From: Scenedesmus sp. ARA3
Taxonomy: Eukaryota > Chlorophyta > Chlorophyceae > Sphaeropleales > Scenedesmaceae
NCBI GenBank assembly: GCA_004335835.1
Contig: RWJK01001347.1
Span: 8,385 to 48,169, forward strand
Direction of reading: 5' to 3'
Length of the DNA stretch: 39,785 nt
The position numbers were made by a program, and so were the translations under genes. This document shows positions 19,901-30,530 of this stretch, in pieces. A model generated the notes under the pieces. The model was given only the letters and a program-made list of their open reading frames with translations. It was not told where the DNA came from and did not search any database. The stretch's first letter is position 1; each line of letters begins with the position of its first letter.

Positions 19901-20672
19901 TTCTGCAATTGAGTAGAGAGAGTGCAGTGCATGATTGCCAGATGAAAGTGGCAACATACCCCACGGGCGCATTTCACCACTGCTGAGCTTTGATGAGCAG
20001 GCGTCTGAGCATCTCATGGCGAGCTCAGGGACAGTAGTGGTCGCAACTCCGCCACTAACCTTCCACGCCCAGCCTGGATGCTGCCACAATGTCCTTGTAC
20101 GGCACCCTGATGCCCAGCTTGTACATTTCCCTGGCCACATTCTCCGGCATGCGGGGGATGGCCAGCAGTCCTGCAGGATGCTGAGGTGCTCTGCCAGGCG
20201 TGCTTCTGGCAGGCTGTTGAGCAGCCAGTGCATCACTGCATTCGCCTTGACCCGCAGTGGAAATGTCTTGGCGTGTGCCGCATCTGCTACTGCTGCCAGC
20301 AGCCAGGCAGGATTAGGCTGCTGCCTCAGCAGCTGCAGCCATGCGGAGCGCAGCAGCTTGCTGCTTGCACACATGCAGCAGACATCCAGCAAGCTCCAAG
20401 CACCAGCTGCAATGTAGCAGGCAGCATCACAACCACAGGGAAGCAATGGATTACGTGAAAGTGAAGCTAAGGCACTCTGCGTGCAATAATATGTCGCAGG
20501 AAAGGCAACATCATTAAACATGCAGCAGGCAGTACTCCTATGCACAGCTGACAGTACTTGCAGCAGTACTGCTAGCGCAACGAACAAATGCAAGCATCGC
20601 ACCTGCAAAGGTTGCCTCAAGCAGCTCGTACATCTTATCTTTGTCCAAGTCAGGAGCATCAAGTTCCGCCAT
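16976..20672 (-). CDS. Helical-repeat protein, paralogue B
   Basis: Four exons: 20672-20603, 20406-20060, 19717-19596, 19366-16976. The ATG at 20672 gives MAELDAPDLDKDKMYELLEATFA. Exon 2 is 347 nt against 348 nt in paralogue A; a single base is missing near 20184 (AGCATCCTGC against AGCATTCCTGC), so the frame breaks after EARLAEHLSI and is regained by one extra base. Repaired, the protein is 976 aa. It has the same Ala/Leu-rich helical units as paralogue A but an extra block of roughly 340 residues in the last exon (about 18250-17250), including a further set of repeats and a Gln/Ser linker. The tail motif APAFVFGAWPPP matches paralogue A. Function unknown; no known domain recognised with confidence. 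Confidence 0.82.
19389..19432 (-). repeat. CTG/CTR tract before an acceptor in paralogue B intron 3
   Basis: The sense strand reads ACT and CTG triplets ending some 23 nt upstream of the TTTAG acceptor (19367-19368). It is one of several sense-strand CTG tracts positioned at 3' splice sites in this window. Confidence 0.7.
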
Positions 20673-21630
20673 GCTTGAACGTGTGCTCGCAATTCAATGC
20701 TGCCGTTGACGGTCTGCGTGCAACATGGTTTGCGGTAGCCAAATGAGCAGCAATCCCACAGCTTTTAATCTAATCCATATATGTAGGGTAACATCGGATT
20801 TGGTTTGGCGTGAGGGTCACGGTGACCTCCGATGGGCGACAAGGACAGGGGGTTTAGGGTTCGGGTAGATTTGTAGTTGACCAATGCACATCTCCAACGT
20901 TGAACAGTCCCCCTTGGATGACGAACACGTATAACGGCCACTTAAGACTTAGTTCAGAGGAACACGACCCCTATGCATGTCCTGCCAATGGAACTGGTGC
21001 ACTGCCACATCTGCACACTGTGTGAACTGCAGTTCGAAAATGTGGCATCACAGGCCGTGATCACGCCCACGGCCCTATTAAGCTAGCCGCCAAAAACCTT
21101 CCAGCATGGTGAGGCGTGTAGTCATGATTGCTACAATTTCGTTATCAGGTCATTATGCACCAGGTCATTATGCACCAACATAGCAGGGCAGCACCCCAAT
21201 CTGCGGCTGTTCAACTGACAACATCAACGCTGAACCACAGTAGGCTCGAGACCCCTGCAGGCACTGCAGCACCCTAACAGACAGATGTCCTGGACCATAC
21301 GATCAAATTGATGGCAACGTGAACTGGATACCATACAACCGGATCATAGGAGTCATGGTGCCACACCAGCAGGGCACAATATTCACCAATTTCAATCTTG
21401 AAGCACCGCTAGACAGAAACATTGTGCCACATCATAACAGCATGCTGCATCTTGCTGCTGCAGATACTAATTTCCTGAATGGGATTCCCACTTTTTGGAT
21501 GAGTGGAGCATGTAACGTAACGTTAAATGGGCACATGCACCACAAAACTCAACAGAAAGACAACCACAAACAAACAAAATCTTCATTTAACCACCAAACT
21601 GCTTTGTTCCCTGCTCTGCACTGAGCAGTG
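20673..21630. other. Promoter of paralogue B and SWEET 3' flank
   Basis: About 960 bp without a supported exon. It holds the block shared with the paralogue A upstream region (20699-20716, GCTGCCGTTGACGGTCTG), the telobox variant (20853-20861) and a 15-bp tandem direct repeat (21146-21160 and 21161-21175). An open frame at 21319-21624 has no codon bias or homology that I can see. Confidence 0.5.
20853..20861 (-). promoter_or_regulatory. Telobox variant upstream of paralogue B
   Basis: AACCCTAAA on the minus strand, 181 bp upstream of the start codon at 20672, matching the position of the telobox in paralogue A to one base. Conserved spacing in otherwise diverged flanks argues for function. 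Confidence 0.5.
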
Positions 21631-23871
21631 TCAAACAATGCTGTCGTCTTTCCCGTCAAACCTTCCTAGATGTGTCCTGCTGGCAGCTGAAAATCCAACC
21701 ACATGCAGTGCCTGCTGCTCTGCTGCTGCAACTGCTCTGAAATCTGTCCCATCCTGCGCGTCTAACATCCGGTCAGGACCGTGAATCGCCTCTTCTGCTG
21801 CTAACGGCGACACACCTCCTCCCCCTGCTGCTGCTGTTTGCCTGCTGCCAGGCATCCTTGCTATGCCTGTCAACCAGGACAACGGACGCGTGCCGGCAGC
21901 AGAACCACCAACTGCGTCCTCAGCTGCTGAGTCACTCACTCTCCTGCTGAAACTCCCTAGTTGCCCCTGCTCCTGCTGCTGCTGCCGCTGCTGCTTCAGG
22001 CGTTCGTTGCGCTCCGTTGCTGGAAACATCAAGCTAATGCCCAAACTCAGCACGTTGAATGCTGCACCGATGCCATTTGGCATGATTAGGAACCAGTCGT
22101 GTGTTGCAAGTCCGTACGCAAACCACAGCAGCCCGTTTCCAATGTTGGCGATGAGCATTGGCCTGTAGAGGCTGGAAGAGTCTCTGCGCCTCAGCACTTT
22201 TGCCAGCGTGGTGAGGGGGCTGACATAGTAGATGGCCAGGATGGCGACCGCAGTGGAGCCCCTGCACAAGTTGCAGAACCCAAAGTGGCACTGTCAGCTG
22301 AGTTGTGCAGACAATGCTCTGTAACATTAAACTCTGGGGAGGTATGCAGTGTTGCCTGCTGAAGCCGCAGGCAGCTGTGAAATCAACAGGTGGCATAGAA
22401 GGTGCGCATGTGCGTACTCAGCAGCGCAAATGCGCCCTCAAAGCTGCTTGTGCCAGCTGCATCTGCTTAGTCTGCCTGCTGCTGATACATCACCACCTCT
22501 CCTCCTCAGCACAGAAAGCCTGTGCTACAGTCCAACAACCACAAACTTTCAGGAACACCACAACTTTAGCTGAGGAACCCTCTTGCAGGAACTACTGTAC
22601 ACAGCACTTTCTGCTCACCAGAGGGACTTGTTGCCTGCCGCATCCAGCCCAGCCCCCATGAACACCAGGGACACTGCCAGGAACAGGCAGCACAGCGCAA
22701 GCAGGATGTTGCGCAGCAGGTCTTGCATCTGCAGGTGTTGCAAGAGACACATTGTCAAGTGCACTAAAACGCAGACAACAACATGAACACCAGAGACATT
22801 GCCAGCAACAGGCAGCACAGCGCCAGCAGGATGTTGCGCAGCAGGTCTTGCATCTGCAGGTGTTGCAAGAGACACATTGTCAAGTGCATTAAAACGCAGA
22901 CAACTACATGAACACCAGAGACAATGACAGGAACAGGCAGCACAGAGCCAGCAGGATGTTGCGCAGCAGGTCCTTGCATCTGCAGGTGTTGCAAGAGACA
23001 AATTATCAAGTGTGTTGAAGCGCAGACAACAGCATGAACACCAGAGACACTGCCAGGAATAAGCAGCACAGCGCCAGCAGGATGTTGCGCAGCAAGTCCT
23101 GCACCTGCGGGCGATTCCAGGGGCGCGTTCTGGTGTTGTAACAGTTTAAATGACGGCAACACGCTTGAATAAGCAAGCTGCCAAACTGAGCAGCGTGCCT
23201 CAATGCCACTGACAGCATAGCATGCAATGGCACTGACACCGCATGTGTTACTACTCAAAAGCAGGCACACCGTGCATCAATAAATCAGAGGCCTGCGTGC
23301 GTGCTGCAGTAGGCGCACCTTTTCTTCAGCAAACTTGCTGACTGTCATCACGTAAAACAGGCCCAGCAGCAGCGCCGACACATTGCTGCCAAACACAAAG
23401 TAGTCATGGATGTGCAGGCCGTAGGCCAGCCAGCCCATGCCGTTGGCGATCATGGCAGCAAAGGGCAGCGGGTTCACTTCCTGCAGGGGCAAGCAAGTGT
23501 GCAAGCAGGTGTGCACACTTGTGAGAGAATTAGCAAGCGCGAGATGTAGATGATTGCATGAGACAATCTGCACGCATTACAGACGGCTGTGCAAATGCTG
23601 AACACAAGCTGCGGGCGGTTGCTGCTGGGCACCAGCAGCTGCACGAACAAGCAGTGACAGCCATGCCAACTGCCAACACGAAGTTGCTGATGCAGACTGG
23701 GTAGCCACTGGCATATGCATGCTGCAGTGCTCTGCATAATGAACTCACCCCAAGCTGCTTGCGCCTGTTGACGGCCAACACTGCGCGCATGGGTGATATG
23801 AACATGCAGAAGGCCAGCAGCGCTCCCAGGCTGGGGCAGGCGTACAGCATGAACGCGTCACGGGCCTCCAT
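21631..23871 (-). CDS. SWEET: SWEET (MtN3/saliva) sugar transporter
   Basis: Four exons: 23871-23749, 23480-23319, 22728-22619, 22261-21631, all phases consistent (1026 nt, 341 aa). The ATG at 23871 follows a (CAG)7 leader. The protein shows two MtN3 three-helix units: first repeat with NPLPFAAMIANGMGWLAYGL, a linker helix (LLRNILLALCCLFLAVSLV), second repeat with YRPMLIANIGNGLLWFAYGL and a final helix ending near ISLMFP. SWEETs are seven-helix uniporters for sucrose or hexoses in plasma or vacuolar membranes. The cytosolic tail of roughly 120 residues (charged and Gln-rich, then Gly/Ala-rich) is longer than in most family members. Intron 2 contains three extra copies of the start of exon 3. 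Substrate cannot be told from sequence. Confidence 0.92.
22784..23104 (-). repeat. Three upstream copies of SWEET exon 3 5' end, period about 125 bp
   Basis: The start of exon 3 (MQDLLRNILLALCCL, true acceptor at 22728/22729) recurs with starts at 22853, 22979 and 23104, spacing 125, 126 and 125 bp. Each copy keeps a CTGCAG or CTGCAC-type acceptor context and about 70 nt of exon, then about 55 nt of intron. The middle copy has one inserted base. A period not divisible by three rules out read-through coding of the array. Confidence 0.92.
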
Positions 23872-25406
23872 GCTGCTGCTGCTGCTGCTGCTGCAAGTGC
23901 CGCTGCTGCTTCAGCAGATGCCTGCTGCTGCCGGCACTGGACCGCAGCGTGCCAGTTGCTGGGAAGCGGTTGCTGTACTGCAGGATTTTGCCGCCGACAG
24001 ACTGAGCGGCTCCAAAGTAAGCTACAGGCAGCAGGCTGTTGCGACAAAGCGCTTCCTGCAGGGACGAAGATCGGGCAAGAAAGGCACAGAACACGACATA
24101 GGGTGAACATTGTGTTGGCAGTAGTGCTCCAAGGTTGCTGTTGCAGCGTCTCAGGCAGCTAGCATGGAATCCTGGCAAGCAAATAAGCTGCAGTTCATAA
24201 TAGTTTACACCTTCGTTCCGCTGGAAACGAGACCCCGCGTGCCAGCACAGCAGCCTGAGCACACCGGCACTGATGTCGCAGCGCACCTGCTCAGGATCGG
24301 CCGTATCCCAGCTTTGAAACGATTCCAAAGAACCGATATAACAAAGTTAAACTACCAGCTGCGACAGATAAGACGAGGCTACGCTGTGGCGACCCGGACG
24401 CAGGCAAACATCTGCAGTTGACGTGTACAAGCGTAACCGGACGCATGATCGTCTGACTAAACAATTCAACAATCTCAAGAGAAAGTGTATGAAGTCCAAG
24501 AAGTCAGGGGAAAGCTGACAAGCGGTCACTTTTTTTTCGCAATCGTAACCCCCCTCTCATGCTCGTGCTATCTGACGTAGATGGGGCGCTGAAGGCAAGA
24601 AGCGCACGCAAGATGTTGCTTTGCGTTGATTTCATTAGCTCTGGGCGTCTAACGTATGCACGGGCCTGCAAGCTACCCTACAGCTGTGCAGGCTGTACAG
24701 TACAGGTTTGGGCCTGACTATGCGCCAGGCTGGCTGCTGCCGCCTGCTGCCTGTGCATGGTACGGTGAACGCAGATCAAACGGTGGTTGATGATGCGTAA
24801 TGGTGGTCAAAATCTGCTGCCTGTCATGTGCCAGGCATCGCCATTCGATGCCTTGCGCAGGTTGCTGTGCCAGCTGGCAAAGTAGCTCCTGAAATGCTGG
24901 AGTGGTGCACTGGTCCGTGTCCTGTACACTGCATGTATTTGTTCTGTCACAGGTGGTGATTTGCGGCCCTTGGTTGCTGCCAAGGCCTGCGCTCTGCCGT
25001 GGTTTCTCTGCCAGGCACCCTGACAAGTTAGGGATGCTCTCCGCTGTGGAGCTGAGGAGGCAGAAGCCACCATTGTTAAGGTGTCAAGCAGTGAACCTCT
25101 GGTATGTCGGGACACAAGTTGGGTCATCTGTAGGCAGCCGGCAGATGACTTCGGGTGGTCAGAAGTGAGAAGTGGCACATGCAACATGTCAGGGTTTTAC
25201 AGCATGGTTTCGCGCGCTGCTTGTCATGCAGCACAGCCTTGTTGGATGCATGTTTAACGAACTATTGTTTACATTATCTGCAGGTGTTTGTGGAGTGCAC
25301 TTCCAGCCCGCCACTCACTTGTCACCACACTTTCGACACTGTGGATGGAGCAGTAGTTTAAGCGCTCAATTCCGCTTATACGCTTTAGAACTTTACATCA
25401 CTTACA
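23872..25406. other. Divergent promoter region between SWEET and the acidic protein gene
   Basis: The two genes are transcribed away from each other, so both 5' UTRs and promoters lie here. The SWEET leader carries CAG triplets directly before its ATG (23872-23893). A minus-strand open frame of 126 codons (25187-24807) starts with ATG but has no recognisable domain; I do not call it a gene. A T8 run lies near 24530. Confidence 0.5.
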
Positions 25407-26535
25407 ATGTATGTGTCACCGCCTTCAAACCATACAGCTCGCCAGCCGCTGGCAGCAGCAACACGGCACTCCAGTCGCAGTGGCAACAGCCTGCGGTGCT
25501 TAGCGAAAGGCAACCAGAAGAATGAGGGCATGTACTTCGAATATGTTCCGGTGGACAACACGAAAGAGCCAAGCCCAGGTGAGTGTCTGGCAGTGCATGC
25601 GCATGCGCCGCATCAGCAACACCAGCAGCAGCCACTGCAGGGTTTGCACCATGCCAGCAAGTAAGCCGCATGCTGGGCCTGCATTAAGGGTGGTTGTGAA
25701 GTGCTTGCATGGCTGCTGCAACTAGAATGGCCTCTTGACCTACACTTTGGGCAGAACTGGCAGCTTTGGCCTTTGCTTGCTGCCAGGTGCTCTTACCCAT
25801 CAAAGTGCTACAGGCGAATTAGCAGTTGACTCTGGTTTGCTGTCCATTGAACAGCTGATTACCAACTCAAACATGTGCTGGCACATGTACCATGCACGAT
25901 AATTGATCTTAGCTTATCGCACGATAATTGATCTGCCGCATGTTGAGGGTGTAAGCATAAGAATGCGTGTTACAGTTGGTGTTGTGTGTCACATTCTGCT
26001 TGTGCTGTGCACACTCATCCACTGTCAACAGAGGAGCGGCAAAAGCAGGTTAAGAAGGAGCAGCAGCAGTTTGGCTGGGCAAGCGCAGCACGCAGCAGCG
26101 TGCAGCAGTACCGCAAAACAGTCAGCAGCAGCCGGCCAAAGCCTGCAAACAAGCCCAGGCAGCAGCAGCAGCAGCAGGCTGCAGGCAATGGCGCGGCAGC
26201 AGCAGCTGCCGTGCAGCAGCAGCCAGCACAGATCCTGCAGAGCTCTGCTGGTGAGGGTGAGGCAACCGCAGCAGCAGCAGCAGCACCTGCCGTTGAGCAG
26301 CAGCAGAGTGAAAGTGCTGCAGCTGGCAGCAGCACCAGCAGTAACAGCAGCAGCGAGGCCACCACTGCTAGCGATACACCAGCAGCCAGCAGCAGCAGCA
26401 GCAGCAGCAGCAGTCGCGGGGGGCTGTCACAACGCAAGCAGCAGATGCTGCAGCGTATGAAAGGCTCAACTGCCTCAGCTGCTGCTGGTGCCGCTGCCAC
26501 TGCTGCTGCAGCAGCAGCAGCCACACCAACACCAC

Positions 26536-26568
<33 letters not shown>

Positions 26569-27809
26569 CAGCAGCATCTTCCTCTCTTATAGACCCAGAG
26601 GGTCAGGTGCTACTGCAGGAGCTGCTAGAGCTAGCAGAGCAGCTTGCAGGACCAGATGGTTATAACAGTGTTATTGACAGTGACCCGCTGTCAGACCCAC
26701 TGGCGGGGTTCTTGGGTGATGATGAGGCATCTGGGTTTAGCGAGTTTGTTGAGCCCTATGTGGAGGAGGATCAGGGCTCAGCAGCAGGGCTCAGCAGCAG
26801 CAGCAGCAGTTCAAACGTGGATGGCTTTGACCTGTCAGGGTTTGACGATGCCGAGGCAGATGAGCTGTTTGCGGCAGTAGCAGCAATGCAGCAGCGCGGC
26901 CGCTCTGCTGCAGACGCATTGGCAGCTGACGACGCTGCTGCTGCTGCTGCTGCAGATGGCAGCAGCAGCGAAGCTGGCAGCAGCAGGCCTGGCAGCCTTG
27001 CAGCAGAGCTGCTTGCTTGGGAGGCTTCAGAGCTTTCAAAGCAGCCGCAGATAGATATTGAAGCTGCTGCAGCAGCAATGCAGCGCGGGGAGGTGCTTGG
27101 CGGTGACCTGGAAGATGAGGATGAGGATGAGTATGAAGTTGGCAGAGAAGATGAGTATGAACTTGACCGTGAAGATGATGAGGACTGGCTGGAGAAGGAC
27201 CCGCAGCTGAAGCAGATGATGCAGGCAGATGGCGCTGCTTTTGCGCGCATGCTGGCAGCAGTGAATGGCGATGATGACGAGCCAAGCAGCAGCAGCAGCG
27301 GCAGCGCGACGGCAGCAGCAGCAGCAGCAGCGCGGCGGGGTGCTAGCAGCAGGGATGAGGTCCAGCAAGAGGTCTGGTCAGATCTCGGGGTGGAAGATTG
27401 GCTGGAAGCGTCCGGCAGTAATGCAGCAGGCTATGGTGAAGTTCACGGTGGGGCCGGGGCAGAAGTTCTCAGTGAAGAAGATCTGGGGCTGTCAGATCTG
27501 CTGTCGCAGATCGATGCAGATCCCTCGCTTGATGGAGAAGCGAAGATGCAGGCAAAGATGAGCATCCAAGGGGTGTTTAATGATCCGGCAGCAGCAGCAG
27601 GCAGTGGCAGCGGCAGGAAGCGTGCAGGCAAGGGCAGCAGCAAGGCACGTGCAGCAGATGATGGTGAGGTGGCCCGCAGCGAGCAGCAGCAGCAGCGGCG
27701 GCGGCAGCAAGCTGCAGTGAGCACTGCTGCTGCTGCTGATGTGGCTGATGAGCAAGCAGAGGCTCCAGCGCTGCTGCCAAAGCCAGTCCGGCCTCCGACT
27801 GTGGGTTAG
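25407..27809 (+). CDS. Probable plastid-targeted acidic low-complexity protein
   Basis: Two exons, 25407-25578 and 26032-27809, joined in phase 1 (1950 nt, 649 aa). The first about 35 residues are rich in Ser, Thr, Arg and Ala and free of acidic residues, ending near RCLAKG, which looks like a chloroplast transit peptide. Next comes a short compact motif MYFEYVPVDNTKEPSPG and a basic Gln-rich stretch. The rest is mostly Ser/Ala/Gln homopolymer runs separated by acidic conserved-looking segments, for example LLELAEQLAGPDGYNSV, DWLEKDPQLKQMMQ and DLLSQIDADPSLDGEAK. No transmembrane segment is seen. I do not recognise the family; a stromal, largely disordered protein is the best description. The intron contains a direct repeat of GCACGATAATTGATCT (about 25894 and 25918). 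Confidence 0.85.
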
Positions 27810-29036
27810 AAGCGGCTGCAATGCATGATAACGTGCGGTGGCTGGTTTGTGTTTCTGGCTGGGTCCGGTGCTCATTGAGCCGCAATCAGCTGTCAGCTGT
27901 CTGCAATGTTGTGTCACAGCCGTTGCAGGTGGTGTGCTTGCATGTTGTTATGCATGCCCAAGCATGGCTGCACATGTTATTACGGATATGTACTTGAACT
28001 TGTGCTGACAGGTGGTTTTGGTTTTACGCCGGGGCAGGAGAGCTTCTGCTGTACTTGGTGACAAGTTCAAGTTGAAAAGTGATCACAGTGTGTCTCCGAG
28101 GCGTGGTTGCTGCAACCAGCAATCAGGTGCCTGCAGCGTTGTCTGCCAGCTGCTATCCGAAAATCCGCCTTGCAAAGACTCGCAATAACGAGTTATATGC
28201 AATGTCTTTCCTGCAGCTCATGATACGAGTTGATGCCGAAGCAACAGCTGGAGCACTTGAGCCTGTGGTTCTGCAGCTTCCTTGGACCTCTCGGCTGGCA
28301 CTGCCACGCGACTGACCTTCCACTAGGGTTGCCTCAGCGGCCATACGAGCTTCGTTCGCAGGAAAATCAAAAAAATTTGATTTTACATCCAATGCACTTT
28401 GTGCATGTGTGAACAAGGGTGGCAGCGAGCGACCATCGTTTTGGGCTGGCTGTCACTGTGTGCGAGTGACTTGTTCCGGCGATCTTGTGGATATCAGCTT
28501 GGGGTCGTGAAGCGTCGCTGATTAGTGTTTACTATCTCAGATCCCTTCATTGGTTCTACCCGCGATTCAGGCTGCTGCTTTGCCTTTGGGACACAAAGTG
28601 CGCCTTGCAGCGCCTCCTGCAACAACGGCCAGCATCATTCACAGAACAGGAGGTTCTGGCTCGGGCGTATCGCCGTGCGTGCTGTGATCGACTGGACCTT
28701 GACGACAGCAGGTGCGGGGCACCTGCACCACCTGCATCTAGCTTGAGGGATCATTGGGGTGGCACCGTTGAATATAAAGAAACATAGCAGACGTCGGTGT
28801 ATCTATGTTGTGCTCGGATGTCGTGGGTGCTTGACAGTAGATCAGCAGCAAGGGCCTCAGCTCAGTTTGAAACGCGCACAGCTGCCCTTCCCCCGACGCT
28901 ATCGTCACACCACTGACATCGGTGCTTATTCTACGCCCTTGCAGTTCTGATCAGGCCTCAACAGGCCTGGCAGGCCCCTGCTGTGCAGCAGCAGGCACCC
29001 AACCCTGCTTTGCCCAGCATCTGTCCTTCTTCCAAC
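27810..29036. other. Intergenic: 3' flank and promoter of the next plus-strand gene
   Basis: About 1.2 kb between two plus-strand genes. Open frames on either strand are short, lack good starts or have no recognisable composition. I see no clear TATA box, polyadenylation pentamer or RNA gene. Confidence 0.5.
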
Positions 29037-30481
29037 ATGGCTACAGCAGCATCACCCGCCGCGCCTACGCTGCACACCCTAAACACCGTCAAAGACACTG
29101 CCCAGCTGAGCCCCAAGCCACGCGCAGATGCTTCCAACACGCGTGATGCTCCCATGCTGGGCCAGCGTGATACTGTACACATCCCCGTGCCAGAAGATGA
29201 AGTCCTGCAAGAGGAAACAGTATTCGCCAGCAGCAGCGCGCAGGCAGCATCCATCGCAGCAGGCCATGCGGCGCGGCAGCAGCAGCAGCAGCGCCGCGGC
29301 GGGCTGCTGGCGCTGCTGACGTGCTCCTGCCTACGGGAGCCGTCTGTGCCAGAGATCTCTTCTGACAGCCGATCTGCATCAGGTGTGTGCCGAGTTTTTC
29401 AGGTTGTGCACTTGGTTTTGCACTTCTTCATTGAAATGTTTTGGTGGTGAAGGTTCTTAGACGGGGCATCGTGGTGTGCTGAGCGCATGCAGTCCTGCGG
29501 CGCTGTGCTCTATTGCAATGCATCTGCTTGCTGCAGCCATGCTGGGCGGCCCTGCTGCTGTATAGCTGCACCTGGCGGGTCTATGGCCCATGCATGACAT
29601 GCCAATCCTGCAGCACGCCAATCCTGCATTCACACCTGCTTATGCTCACCCTGCTGCAATCACCAGATCAAAATGCTCATGAGACGTGTGCCTTATCCTA
29701 TTTCGCATTGCACACTGCTGCTACGCCTTGCAGCCGTGCGGGCCGTGCGGGCCACACAACTCTCCTCATGCACGCGCCTCATCCTGACCAAATTTTGTGC
29801 TGCCATGTACGCTGCCATCGTGCCGCTGCTCTCTTTTGTGGCCACATTCTTGCGTGCTGCAGCTGTGCCGGGCGGGGCTGCTGCACCCGGCGGCTCAATC
29901 GGCTATGGTGCATCAGGTGCTGCCAGCAGCCTGGGCAGGACTGCGTCTGGTGCTGCCGGTGGCGCGTCCCGGCGCCAGATGTCACGACGCACCAGCAGCG
30001 CGCGCAAGTGGGTGTCGCTGCGGCGCATGGGCAGCAGCGCGTACTCAGGTGGGTGCTGGGTGGGTTTGGTTGGTTGGATTGGGTGCTTGGCTGGTTGCGT
30101 GTGAGGATGCATTGTTGCAGTGAAGGGCTTGCAGGTGTGATGTGGGTTTGCGGTGCTGCTGCGGCGCATGGGCAGCAGCATGTACTCAGGTGGGTTGGTT
30201 GGGTTGGTTGGATTGGGTTGGGGGTTGCGCGTGAATTGTTGCGTGGATGATGGCGGGGCAGGTGGTGCTGGGGCTTCCTGTGCAGTGCGTGCAACTGCGT
30301 ACATGCGCAGCTGCGGAGTGGTTTTAATGCGGCGTCATCCTGGAGCCACGACGACCACCAACGATCCCTGCTGCTGCTGACACTGCTGCTGCTGCTGCTG
30401 CTGCTGCTGCTTGTTGTCATGAGCAGATGCGGAGTGGTTTGATGCTGCGTCATCCTGGGGCCACGATGACCACCACTAACC

Positions 30482-30530
<49 letters not shown>

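Noticed and set aside
22619..23104. Tandem array as a transposable or introner element insertion
   Set aside because: No terminal inverted repeats or target-site duplications, and each unit contains only the host exon edge and adjoining intron; local tandem duplication explains it better.
24807..25187. 126-codon minus-strand ORF in the divergent promoter region
   Set aside because: Has an ATG but no domain or supporting structure; a gene here would sit inside both promoters. Not excluded, only unsupported.
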